Assembly: GCA_025642075.2 (NCBI GenBank)
Contig: JAODUO010001800.1
Location: forward strand, 1-64,000
DNA length: 64,000 nucleotides
Reading direction: 5' to 3'
Source: Ridgeia piscesae
Taxonomy: Eukaryota; Annelida; Polychaeta; Sabellida; Siboglinidae
In this document: positions 46,915-56,644 of the stretch, piece after piece
How positions within the stretch are numbered: the first letter of the stretch is position 1
Layout of the letters: every line of letters begins with the position of its first letter
The notes under the pieces: generated by a model
What the model was told of the DNA's origin: nothing
The model's input: only the letters and a program-made list of their open reading frames with translations
Databases searched by the model: none
Program-made: the position numbers and the translations under genes

Positions 46915-47990
46915 ACCTTCATGATCTATGTCGCCAGGGACGTTGAGTAGCTTCTGGAAGTGTTCACGCCATCTTGCCACAACTCTCTTGCTGTCTGTGA
47001 AAGTCTCATTTCCATCTGTTGATTTCAGGTGAACAGGTCCCTTCTTTTTGGGTCCCCACATTTCCTTTAGTCCATTTTAGAAACCCTTCATGTTGTTTCT
47101 GTCAGCAGCTCTCTGCAGCCCCACTGCCTTCCTTTCCCACCACTCTGACTTCAGTGCACGGGTGCGTTTTTGTAGCACTCTGCAGGCATTTTTGTATGCT
47201 GCAGTGGTGGAACTAGTGCTCCTGGTTTGCAACACCCTCTGGTGGGCTTGGTTTCTTCTGCTCATAAGAGTCTGTAGCTCCTGATCGGTAGGGTCGAACC
47301 AGTCCTGGTGTTTTCTCTCTGTCTTGCCAAGACATGGCTTGGCTGTGTTGTATACGACCTGCTGCAGAGCTGCCCATTCCTCGTCTCGTGTGAGCTTTCC
47401 TTCTCCTCCCATTGAGCGACAGCATTGTCCATCTCCTGCTCAAAACTCTCCCTATGGCTGATGATAGTTGTTCCTTGCCTGTTGTGCTTTTGTCGTATTC
47501 TGAAAGCCACTTTTGACCTCAGCATCTGGTGATCTGTCCAGCAGTTAGCCCCACCCATGGCTCGGGTACTGTAGATGTCCATCTTATCCCGACACGTCAT
47601 GTTTGCCCATGACCAAGGGCCACATGTCATTGTCTCTTCCTATCCTCGCATTGAAGTCTCCTATCAGCAGTAGCTTATCTGTACGAGGGATGCCACTGAG
47701 CACACTTGCCAGCTGGTTGTAGAAGGCCTCCTTGTTTTCATCTGGGTTTGTCATTGTTGGAGTGTACACGCTGATAATTGTAGCAAAGTTGTCCTTGCTC
47801 AGAGGTAGTCTCATCGTCATGATTCTGTCGCTTACTGGCCGTGGCATTTCTGTCAGCTTTGTGACGATATCTTTTTTGATAGCAAAGCCCACTCCGGCCT
47901 CCCTTCTTTCTTCTTTGGGTTTGCCATTCTAGAAGAAAGAGTACTCCAAGTCGTTGAGACTGTTGCTGATACAACTCGTAATAATAGTTG
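46915..47990 (-). pseudogene. LINE endonuclease and linker (5' part of split LINE)
   Basis: Minus-strand reading from 47,990 gives LEYSFF, a stop, KPKEERREAGVGFAIKKDIV, VSDRIMTMRLPL, ISVYTPTMTNPDE, KLLLIGDFNARIGRDNDM (GDFN endonuclease motif), then KHD at about 47,597. About 55 codons are missing, and the reading resumes with RDKMDIYSTRAM, CWTDHQMLRSKVAFRIRQK (the DH catalytic box) and a linker with KRTRALKSEWWERKAVGLQR and NVPGDIDHE at 46,930. This is the CFDP2-type endonuclease of an RTE-like LINE. The 5' truncation point coincides with a (TA)n run at 47,995. Frameshifts are frequent. Confidence 0.85.
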
Positions 47991-47991
47991 T

Positions 47992-47994
<3 letters not shown>

Positions 47995-48058
<64 letters not shown>
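47995..48058. repeat. (AT)n microsatellite
   Basis: Uninterrupted run of about 64 bp at the 5' truncation point of the LINE and the start of a dispersed repeat. Confidence 0.95.
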
Positions 48059-48059
<1 letters not shown>

Positions 48060-48061
<2 letters not shown>

Positions 48062-48740
48062 AATGTGTATTGTTGCTAACCACATCTCAATACAATAGTA
48101 AATGTGCCATATAATTAATCCCGCGTTAGAAAACATGTCCGTCTACCACGGAAACTGTACAAGGTACACTAGCACTTAGTGATGACACCTGGCGAGCATC
48201 CGATGACTATATACGGGCCCTCTCTAGCCGCCATTTGCATGCAATCGATGTCGCCCTCTGGCGAGTATCGTAGTGACCACGGGTTAAAATTACTTTAATG
48301 GGGAAAATACGAACTAAATCAAACAAAAACTTCCTTAACCCCCTTCCCCCGGGCGGTTCAAATAACCGTCCGAAAAAAAAAACCAAAAAATTTAAAAGTT
48401 CATGTTCACCTCCATTACCCCCGGTCTGTCCCAAAAGCGTTTTATTCTAAGAAAAACGCGTCGAAAACTTTACATATGCAATTTCCCTCAGAGTGACAAC
48501 GATTTAAAAAACAAGAAAAACTATTGGAAAAGTTAAGTTTAAAAAAGTTGTCGCTGATCATTCGAAACATCGTCTGACCCCCTACCAAATGTAATATGAA
48601 AATTTAAAACAGGTGATAACACAGGGGGTTTCAAGACAATCTAGCGGATCATACCAAAAACTCGTAACTAGGTTTCGCTGATCCTTTGTAAAAACCCAAA
48701 GAGTCCCTCCTTTGGACCTTCAAATCCCATCCCCAACTGG
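48060..48740. repeat. Dispersed repeat, direct copy at 61,345-62,010
   Basis: Long near-identical blocks such as TGTGCCATATAATTAATC, GTTAGAAAACATGT, TTTGCATGCAATCG and TAGTGACCACGGGTTAAAAT are shared. From about 48,290 this copy has extended homopolymers (AAAAAAAAAA, CCCCC) where the 61-kb copy has normal sequence, so part of the divergence may be consensus error. Non-coding. In the other copy it lies upstream of a family A terminus. Confidence 0.85.
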
Positions 48741-48990
48741 TGCGGGCAGCACAAGTCTCCACATGGAGCAAACACCACTAACACTTTCATACCACTGAAT
48801 ATAAGATGCATAAGATCTAAACGAAAATTAAACATAGCAAAATTAAACGCATAGGATGGCTCGTGTCCCCTACATGGAGCAAACACCACAACTCGCTTAA
48901 GTGACGTCTAGCATGAAGAGAAAGGTGAAATTAAGAGACATTCAGGTTAGCCAGATAGTGTGCTATTTACGACTTTAAGCAGAAACGCTC
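48741..48990. other. Unannotated spacer
   Basis: Two occurrences of CATGGAGCAAACACCAC (48,763 and 48,875) bracket about 110 bp. Nothing else was recognised. Confidence 0.5.
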
Positions 48991-48992
48991 TG

Positions 48993-49557
48993 CCTAACCC
49001 CATATTCATACTTGGTGAGCCCCTCCTCAGTGAGGTGACCCCTATCTTTACAAATAAATACATTTTGGGCGATTTATTTTGATCTGGGAGATGGGAGCGA
49101 CATGGGGACGTTGCAGAACATATGCGATTAGACGTGCATTGAAAGTGTTTACCCTATGGTTATATGTCCCCAGGGCCACCCCGCCATGCTTCCCTACAGA
49201 CATCCGCTGGATCACGTATAGAAAGAGGATCCTCTTTGGGAAAATAGGCATTCAACATCCTCAGGAAACTGAGGGCATTATCCACGATTTCTACAACATA
49301 CGTGTCCACTGCGCCAAGGTCGTTGGACCCCACACCCACGATTAGGTGGTCAGGCTGACCGCCTGCCAACATACGTTGTGCATGGAGAGGATTTTACAAA
49401 ACATCAAGCCACCCTGACCAAAAGTGGACAAGGTGGATTCGCCATCCAGTCCCAAGGTCTGCGAGATTGACTCACCCCTGCGCTCAGAGCGACACGACAG
49501 TCGCTTTACAAAGGAATAACCAAACAGCATCACGTTTGGCTTGACTTCAGCCATTAC
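48993..49557 (-). pseudogene. SGNH-hydrolase (GDSL esterase-like) gene of a retroelement, frameshifted
   Basis: An ATG at 49,557 (MAEVKPNVMLFGYSFVKRL) starts a protein of about 185 residues read in three frames on the minus strand. Catalytic blocks of the SGNH superfamily occur in order: block I G-Y-S-F (nucleophile Ser; family GxSF), STFGQGGL (block II Gly), DHLIVGVGSNDLGAVD (block III G-x-N-D, oxyanion Asn), a YNHRVNTFNARLI segment, and KDRGHLTEEGL with D-x-x-H (block V acid and base), ending in a stop at about 48,993. SGNH domains of this type occur in several animal retrotransposons, where they may act on lipids or acylated ligands; the role is not settled. It lies about 190 bp downstream of the gypsy integrase on the same strand. 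At least three frameshifts; catalytic residues are all retained. Confidence 0.75.
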
Positions 49558-49745
49558 TTGAAACAACAACTAGTATGAGTGGGTGGTAGCGGGAAACCCC
49601 TGTCCCGCTTGTGCAGGCAAGCTACCTCGGCTCCACTCATAATCTACTGCAATATACACAGGGATACAGCATACGATGGCAGAGGAAACCCATGTCCTCG
49701 TGGAGGCAACTACCGTGTACACCGTTGCAACCTGTAATTTGTAAC

Positions 49746-51113
49746 CTATTTACAAGTACACCTGCTATTGAAACTCAATCTCCCTATCCTGGCAAATGTG
49801 CAGGGTTTGAGTGGTGCCTGTCCCTTGTTGATCCGCTTCGATCGACGAAACACAACTACAGGGTGCTCCTTTGCTCCTGGAGACATAATCTCTGATTCAC
49901 TCGGCTCTACCACCTCTGAAAGACTGGGACCTACTAAAAGCATGATACCCAGCCCAACCGGGGGATCCTGCGAGCCACTTCGAGGGTCCTGAATCACCAG
50001 TTTTCGAATCACCCATTTAGCTGAACCACCATTAACTAGACGAATTTCAGACAAATTCTTATCCGTATCGGACCTCACTATCACATAAGTGGCTTCCCCA
50101 TAATGGTAGCTGAGTTTGTGTGTGCCCGTGAAGGCACACTGTTTGAGCAACACGCGACACCCCACAGGGAATGGGCCTGCGTGGGCTAGACGGTCCCACC
50201 TCTGTTTGTCGGCGTCTGCTGCCTTCATCAGACGCTCCTTCGCAACAGACTGTGCTTGTCGGATCAATTTAGGCTGTTCCCGTACATAATCCTTGCTCCA
50301 GTCTACCCTAGTGTTATTGATGAGCTGATCCACTGGCAACACTGGTTTCCGTCCAAACATCAGAGTGTACGGCGATAAATCAGTGCTATTGGTAGCTACG
50401 AGGTAGTGTTGTAGATCATCACCAGATGGGGCAATGCCTGTGGCCATTTTCTATGTTCCATCGCACCAAGCGATTTGATCAGGGAACAAAGCGTAGCATT
50501 AAACCGCTCCGTCTGGCCATTTCCCTGCGGATGGTAGGGACTGGTGCGTGTCTTCTGCTCGCCATACAAGCCACATATCTCCCGGATCAATTCTCTCTCG
50601 AAGTTACTACCATGGTCTGAGTGCAACTGAACAGGGACACCATAGCATCCGACCCAATGATCCCGCAGCGCCATAGCTACCACTGGAGCAGTCTGATCTT
50701 TCAACGGCACCACCAGTGCGAACTTGGTGAATTAATTTGTCATCATCAGAATATCTTCGAATCCGCCATGACCACGGTCTAATTTCAAGAAGTCAATGGC
50801 AAGACACTCCATTGGCTTAAAAGCCAGCAGATGTCGCATGGATGGACGGACAACAGGGGTGTGTGCTTTGGAGAGTGTACACTGGAAACACCTCCGTACA
50901 TGCTCTCTGACATAGCGATTCATGCCCGGCCAGTAGCATTGCTCATTCAGCAACCCATACGACCGACCCACCCCTTGAAGACCTTGTAACACAATTGGTC
51001 GCAACACTCGGTACCAGCAGCTCATAGATCGAACCATGCACTGGGTCACGTGTAATTCGTTAGAGAACACCATCTCTTTCAGCCAGATGTGATCATTAAT
51101 TGATCCAGTCCTG
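49746..51113 (-). pseudogene. gypsy integrase
   Basis: The first frame (51,113 to 50,732) covers the zinc-binding region, with CYWPGMNRYVREHVRRCFQC keeping the second Cys pair (the His pair is not evident), and the first catalytic Asp in CLAIDFLKLD. After a stop at the end of DILMMTN the core continues (50,713-50,396) with VPLKDQTAPVV, QLHSDHGSNFE (second Asp) and SPYHPQGNGQTERFN (catalytic Glu), so the D,D,E triad is complete. A frameshift near 50,420 leads to the C-terminal frame (50,447-49,746) with NSTDLSPYTLMFGR, WDRLAHAGPFPVGCRVLLK and a tail with FRRSKRINKG. Integrase joins retrotransposon cDNA to the chromosome. Two breaks only; it is the best-kept part of this element. Confidence 0.88.
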
Positions 51114-51230
51114 CATCCAAGTGGTCTTGCGTTCATCCTTCTGCTGGAACTTGGTGTTCGTCACTATCAGTTCGAGCTCAGAGCACAGAGCCAGTAGAAG
51201 CTCGCCATTGGAGTTGCATTTCCCAATCCC
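51114..51230 (-). pseudogene. LINE endonuclease patch embedded in gypsy pol
   Basis: Within an otherwise gypsy frame (51,377-51,096) about 39 residues read [20 protein letters not shown], then [19 protein letters not shown]. That segment is a hallmark of CFDP2-type LINE endonucleases (after GDFNARxG, before the HPRS..HLxDYV box) and not of gypsy. Gypsy-like sequence ([12 protein letters not shown] before; the integrase zinc region after) flanks it in the same orientation. The same portion is missing from the LINE at 47,597. It is in frame with the gypsy sequence on its 5' side. Confidence 0.7.
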
Positions 51231-51917
51231 ATCATGCGGAGCAGCTTGACCAGGTTCCCACCCAGATTTCCACCGCTTATACAGCTCTCCTAGCACCGGA
51301 TCGTCACACTGTATCTTTGCATGTTGATACCGGCTGTAAGAGGGTAACACTGCCGGTGTGAGTCCGCCTTCCAACACTGTAAATCCTGCCAGTCTTACCT
51401 CATGAGGCTGACTGCCCCTAATCTATTTAGGGACAGCAGTGCTGTCCATAGCCGTCTCTTTAGCCGACATGTTAGCTGACCAACGACTCAGTGCGTCAGC
51501 ACACCGATTAGTCTTGCCTGACCTCCATGTCAAACGAGGCAAGTTGTGCCACCCACCGGTGCTCAGTGGCCCCCAGATTGGCTGTTTTCAAGTGTGCGAG
51601 GGGGCTGTGGTCTGTGTACACTACGCAGTGTGCTCCGAGTGTGTACGGTTTACACTTCTCAGACACTGCTCATTTTAGTGCAAGTAATTCCAGCATGAAC
51701 TGGAAACGTTTGGTTAGTTACGCTCTGCCCCCATCACGCCATGACTAGTAAATGCTACTGGCAGCAACATACCGTCATCATCCACTTGTGACAAACACGC
51801 CCCCAGTCCTTTAAATGAAGCGTCCACCTCCAGCACAAACTCGTGGTCACACCGAAGATAGGTCAAAACTGGGGTGCTACACAAAGCCTGTTTCAAGAAG
51901 CTAAACGCAGCGGCAAC
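51231..51917 (-). pseudogene. gypsy RNase H and linker
   Basis: The minus-strand reading starts at the SANT-element border with VAAAFSFLKQALCSTPVLTY, DHEFVLEVDASFKGLGACLS (RNase H core with catalytic Asp), a broken middle, then TNRCADALSRWS (the conserved NxxADALSR end of RNase H). The linker [19 protein letters not shown] leads toward the integrase. Compared with the family, the roughly 35 residues linking RT to RNase H (GYYRRF...W region) are absent at the insertion point, suggesting a deletion with the insertion. Several stops. The domain would degrade the RNA strand during reverse transcription. Confidence 0.8.
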
Positions 51918-53471
51918 CTGTGGCCAGGTGCATGACACACACCCAAGTCCAAATCACACCCAAGTTAGGGTAAATAACACCTAGGTGACACCTAGCCAGT
52001 AGGCGCGGTTGCATGACACAGACCCGGCTGGGTTATGTCAAAAGTTAGGCGGAACTTTCTGGGGCAACTCGAAGCAGCCCCAACTGCAGCTGGGTGACTC
52101 ACAGCGCGTGTATCAATGGCAGCAGTGGTTTACTGCTTGTATAAATTATACGACTGTCCTCATAATCATGGACATAAGGGTGTTTACTTACATGTCAGTC
52201 TGTCCGTGTTGAATTCTAATTACTAAATATTGACAAATTAAATTGCTATTATTATTAAATGATTTTTTACTTTGCATTTATTACCACTGTATATGTGATT
52301 ATACAGAGTTCATAGTGACAGTATGTATATCTTCATAAATATGGACATTATGGCCTTTTACTAAGATGTGTAGGTCTATCAACGTGGCGTGCTTATTATA
52401 AAATAGTGACTAATTAATTAAATTATTATTAAATGATTTATTAATTTCTATTTGTAACTTTCTATTAATGTAGCTATGAACATTGCATAATAATATTGTA
52501 GTTGTCTTCATAATCATGGACTTTTGTTTTTGTGTTGGTTTGTATACGAATATTGATTTATTTATTAATATTACATAACTAATAAATTATATATCTTACC
52601 ACAATAATTTTTTCTTCTTCAAATTGTATGCTTATATAAACATATACTCATGGACATTGTGGCATTTTACAAAAACCTTTTCTGTCTGTCGAGACTACCC
52701 GCTAATTATCACCGATTAACTAATTTATTTATTTATTATTACATGACTAGTTAATACATATTATTCTCATAATAAATGTGGTTATGCACAATGCATAATA
52801 TGTATAAATATCTTCATATTTATGAACTCTGCTGGTCTTTATTAGGATGTGTTGGCCTGTTAATTTGGTGCACTACTTAGATAACATTAACTAATTAACT
52901 GAATTAATTATTATGACAAAATAATATTGCATTTCAAAACACTGCAAACAGTATTTTAATAGTTATGTAAATAACAACCTTATCCCCTTTTAAATTCACT
53001 TTTATGCAAATATTTATCAACAGAAAACATTGCCAGGTTTTCTTTAGGTCCTCCACACTCCGCAACGTCGTCGATAGAGCGTTGACCTCTGCCGTCACAG
53101 CATTCCATCCCTTTTTCTGTCCCTGTTCGACAAGGTTGATTTGAATCGGCCTTGTAACAGTTCTTATATTTGGCTGTATGCCTGTATTAAGGCAATACTC
53201 TGAGCATGAGGAAGGTTGCCCTTATAATTTCGCTGTTGTCTCACTACTTCCACCATGAGGACTCTCAGAGGTGAAATGAATTCTGGGAAGATTTGTTCTC
53301 AAAACGCGGCAATCCCCTTATCGGTTACTCGTGCCGGTATCCCCTAGTTTGGCGGCATCTAGGTGGCTGTTGTGCACCGCACCTAATGCGGTCGCCCAGC
53401 TAGGTGACACCTATAGAGATAGGTGTAATGTTACCGCCTAACTTGGGTGCTTGTCATGCAACCGGCCACAG
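51918..53471. mobile_element. SANT-type DNA element, copy 2, inserted in gypsy (1.55 kb)
   Basis: The terminal inverted repeats are CTGTGGCCAGGTGCATGACA (left) and the inverse of CTGTGGCCGGTTGCATGACA (right, ending 53,471). It is the reverse complement of copy 1 at 45,311-46,914 along its full length. In both copies the host reads GGTC just outside one end, which may be chance or target preference. It contains the uninterrupted SANT-like frame and the same AT-rich diverged repeats. It splits the gypsy pol between the RT thumb (RSFLG) and RNase H. Confidence 0.88.
53030..53165 (-). pseudogene. Myb/SANT-like DNA-binding domain relic, copy 2 (no internal stop)
   Basis: The minus-strand reading QGQKKGWNAVTAEVNALSTT continues with LRSVEDLKKTWQC without a stop. 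It keeps the tryptophans and the VNA...RSVEDLKK core of Myb/SANT-like domains. Upstream in frame it reads RPIQINLVE, resembling the first helix. No ATG-led full protein was found. Because copy 2 has Leu where copy 1 has a stop, the ancestor probably coded for protein. Confidence 0.7.
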
Positions 53472-54000
53472 ACCCAGAAAGGACCGCAACTCAGCCTTAG
53501 TGGTCGGTGTTGGCCAATCACGAATACGTATTCCGGATCGACAACGATCCCCTCCTTGCCCACCACATACCCAAGATAGGCCACCTCTGTCTGAAACAAT
53601 TTGCACTTGGCCCCATTTAGATTCAGACCATGTTGTTACAACCGCTGAAACACTTTCTCCATCCAGCCTGTCAAGGTATTCTGGCAGTTTTAGAGAACAC
53701 CAAAAGATCGTGTAGATAAAGAATGAGTTCCGACAGGTTCATGTCACGAAAGATCATTTCCATGATCCGCTAAACCGTGCTCGGGCTGTTCATCAATCGT
53801 ATTCGGGTGAATTCATACAAACCCAACGGTACACGGAAGGCAGTCTTAGCCACTCACTCAGGGTGCATTGTCACTTGGAAGTACCCATGCTCTAGATCTA
53901 GTGACGAGAAGAAACAGGCCCCACTCATATGATTCATCAATGCTGCCATACGCTTTGCCTGGCCCTCATCTAAGCCATCTAACCTGAGCCCAGGGGAAGA
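53472..54000 (-). pseudogene. gypsy reverse transcriptase
   Basis: Blocks on the minus strand, in order: SGACFFSSLDLEHGYFQVTM (catalytic Asp in SLDL), FRVPLGLYEFTRIR, then a stop, RIMEMIFRDMNLSELILYLH followed by DLLVFS. The YxDD active site therefore reads YLHD: one catalytic Asp is changed to His. The thumb region ends in RIRDWPTPTTKAELRSFLG at the SANT-element border. At least six stops. The start of the domain (before 53,990) is compressed relative to other gypsy elements. It would synthesise element cDNA from a tRNA primer. Confidence 0.85.
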
Positions 54001-54209
54001 TTGTATTCAGTGACATCTGGAAACGAAAATACCTGTCCGTCCGGTGGAACCACTCCCCCAGGTGGGATCAAGTCCTGTGTCACAGCTGACAGCTCACTGA
54101 CTTCCTCACTGTTGCCACTGCTGACACCTGGTGGACTGATAGAAACACTAGCTGTCCCAACTACAACTGACTCGCTGCCTTCACAGCCAATCTCTCTTTC
54201 CTGCTCAAG

Positions 54210-54400
54210 TTATAGCCAACGCAAAGCCAATTGCCAATCATCTGTTGACGGGCCCACTGGCCCCATAGCTTTGTTGGCTATATGTCTCGGCTCCAGTGTC
54301 CCACACACAGCCCACAGGACTCCCCCGATCTCGATTGCAGCCGTGGGACTCCTCGCCACCAGCTTCTCGAGCATCTCACCCCTCGACATCACCTGACCCA
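54210..54400 (-). pseudogene. gypsy aspartic protease fragment
   Basis: On the minus strand SPTAAIEIGGVLWAV is followed in the next frame by DTGAETYS (54,300-54,286), the catalytic D-T-G of retroviral-type proteases preceded by the usual V/I-xIGG strand. The frameshift between them shows decay. It lies between gag and RT as expected; the second flap region is not clear. Confidence 0.6.
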
Positions 54401-54559
54401 CCTCAACAACTTCTGGCTCAACAGCCAGTTCCACATGGGCACTTCCATCATGTCGGGGCACAAAGCAAAGGGCTCCACCAGTTTGCCCACTGTAGCGGAG
54501 GAACCTATTATTCCGGCCGTTTGGCGAGAGCAGATCCCTGTACACGACTCTGTTCTTGA

Positions 54560-55436
54560 CCCTTCTTCGAATCTACTAATCTCTTCTTTGAGCAATCCCT
54601 AATGAAATGGCCCTGCTCCCGGCTTACAGAAGAAGCAGAGGCCATCTGAGGGTTGGGTCTAGCCGAGGCGGACGGTCTAGTCGGCATGACTTGGGCTGGC
54701 AACCGAGGTTGGCCAGCCAGACCGGGCAGTTGGTCTAAGATGACTTGCAGCTGGCTAGCATTCTGGCATTACTGTGATGCCAGGTGCATCACATGCGATT
54801 GCAGCTGCGAATGCAGCACCTGCAAAATAATCTGATCTACTGGAACTGTTCTGCCTCGGCCCCACGCACTCTCACCGTCCTGTGTACTTCGTCGTGGTCG
54901 CCCAACAACGAGAGCACCTCTTCCCCCGTCCCGAGAAATTATTGGTTGGCAGAGCCCATTGCGATTCTGCAACTCCTCCTTCAGAGCAATATCTCTGAGG
55001 AGCACCAACGCACCCTCTTCAGCCCTAGTGACTGCTGCCTTTCCCATACGGCTATGGAAACGCATGAGAACCCTGCTGTAATCAGCCAAGGACTCACCAT
55101 CCAGCTGCATGCGCGCATGGAAAGTGGTGCTGAATGATGGCACAGACTCAGTTGGTCCAAACCTCAATTTCAGTAAGCTGACCAAAGACTGATAGTCGAG
55201 GCGTACTGCTTCAGGATGGCATAGACCTCATCTCGGGCACATCCTCCGACGTGGTCGAAGACCGACATAGCCTTGTTTGCCTCGGTGATCCCGGCTTGCA
55301 GGGCATAAGGCTCGAATTCCTCGACCCGTTGTGATATGGTGGGCTCACCCACCTTGCGGAGATGACCTAAGAATCTTGCCAGCTTAGGTAGGGGTAGGGG
55401 CAGGCGGGGCCCGGAATTGTTGGAAGGCATTGGCTA
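54560..55436 (-). pseudogene. gypsy gag with zinc knuckle
   Basis: An ATG at 55,430 starts MPSNNSGPRLPLPLPKLARF, and the frame reads through a capsid-like segment (RVEEFEPYALQAGI, FDHVGGCARDEVYAILKQY). A frameshift at about 55,180 leads to the next frame (to 54,769) with LLKLRFGPTESV, FHARMQLDGESLADYSRVL and ALKEELQNRNG, typical of gypsy capsids. After a stop and a shift the nucleocapsid has LCFFCK in one frame and GHFIRDCS in the next (about 54,630-54,590), a split C-x2-C...H...C zinc knuckle. Gag packages element RNA. Length is near normal for the family. Confidence 0.8.
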
Positions 55437-55911
55437 ATGTAGCGGCTAAAGCGGCATTTGACTGTGCTATATTGAAAAATGAAGGAAGTGGAAAAGATGA
55501 AACACAAGAATTGGATGTAAGATGAAACATGGGAATGGGTTGTAAGAAGAAAGGGCATGACAGGTATCTGGGGTATGAGGAGGCACTCTTCCAAAGTTAT
55601 GGGTACACTAAATTCCCAATATAAATATATCTGCATTTACACATGCATCCACTCGCTAACTCACCAATATAACCCAACTAAATAAAATTATACAAATTAA
55701 AACAACACATCAAACTGATGATCAATGCCAACCAATACACAATTGCATACGCTCACCAATGTGAGTAACACCACAACTATAGCAGTAATATAAATCCTTG
55801 AAAATAAACCAACATCCAACAACAGTGGCGATTAAAACTCACCCAGACTTACTTTGATGAACCAATACGACTGTGCGACAGTGTTTTCAGAACTTGTTGC
55901 CAGGCGATCCT

Positions 55912-55925
55912 CACTTCCGACACCA
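55912..55925 (-). promoter_or_regulatory. gypsy tRNA primer-binding site
   Basis: The minus strand reads TGGTGTCGGAAGTG, complementary to a tRNA 3' end with CCA. It follows an LTR-like end ...CCTTGCCA with two spacer bases, and lies about 480 bp upstream of the gag ATG. Confidence 0.7.
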
Positions 55926-55927
55926 GT

Positions 55928-56106
55928 TGGCAAGGATGGTCACGGAGTGAGTGGTAACGGACAACAATTCTTTCTTTATTGTAAAAAAACAAAAACCCTA
56001 TAACCACAACATATATACACATATACCATAAAACATAGGAATACTTATACTGTAAACCCAAAGTAAACGCATCCAATTGATGTCAGGAGGCAATACAGTT
56101 AACTTA
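55928..56106 (-). repeat. Partial 5' LTR of the gypsy element
   Basis: It ends in CA just before the primer-binding site and contains CAATAAAGAAAG (possible polyadenylation signal, 55,984-55,973). Its far side is truncated at 56,106 where the family B element starts. No second copy was found. Confidence 0.5.
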
Positions 56107-56563
56107 TTAAAGGGCAAAAAAGGCAACGGTTTCGTATCATACACTTAATAGAGTTTCTACAAACTAACAATTTCCACATATATTCAATTTTTTAACGTCA
56201 GCGGTTTACTCAGAATGTGACCTTAAAGTCTAAAAATCTAACGAAATCCATGATGTCCTAGACACCACCATCTTAACCGGTGACGTATTCGTTTGGCTTG
56301 GCCTGGCCAATAAGCGCGCGGCATTCTAGGTCTCTGCTGAGGCCGGTCAGCTTCCTGCGACGTCAGTACGCTTGCCTACGGCACAACAACATCGAGTCTT
56401 CGTTTAGTTGGCGTGACATGTATAGCAGTTGCTTAGACCTAAATCTGTGGTCAACAAGTAATTATGAAGTAGACATATATCACCAGTTGATGGAACAAGA
56501 TCCAACAAAACGTCGCCGACCGTCGTCTTCTTAAACCCGGGGCAGGGCTGACAATATTTAGCC

Positions 56564-56644
56564 ATGGATGGACCTAAAAGCTAAACCGTCGAAGCAACGC
56601 ATATATCAAGCTGGCCGAGACATCAATGATCAGATCGCAAGAAG
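56564..56644 (+). pseudogene. Candidate first exon, left end of family B element
   Basis: An ATG at 56,564 (MDGPKS) meets a stop, but the next frame reads KAKPSKQRIYQAGRDINDQI and runs into AAG|GTTAGT, a good donor at 56,644, so one small indel separates ATG from open frame. It is about 450 bp inside the left terminus. The sequence is basic, with no recognised domain. Confidence 0.35.

Larger units (their letters stand above)
49746..56106 (-). mobile_element. Ty3/gypsy LTR retrotransposon, decayed and interrupted
   Basis: Minus-strand order: partial LTR (about 56,106-55,928), primer-binding site (55,925-55,912), gag, protease, reverse transcriptase, RNase H, integrase with chromodomain-free C-terminus ending at 49,746. 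RT before integrase is the gypsy order. A SANT-type element (51,918-53,471) splits RT from RNase H, and a 117-bp LINE endonuclease patch sits before the integrase. The 3' LTR was not found: the sequence CAACAATTCTTTCTTTATTG of the 5' LTR does not recur near 49.0-49.7 kb. The 5' LTR is cut at 56,106 by the family B element. Stops and frameshifts throughout. Confidence 0.88.

Noticed and set aside
49611..49992. Plus-strand frames over the gypsy C-terminal region
   Set aside because: Antisense shadows of the integrase C-terminal frame.
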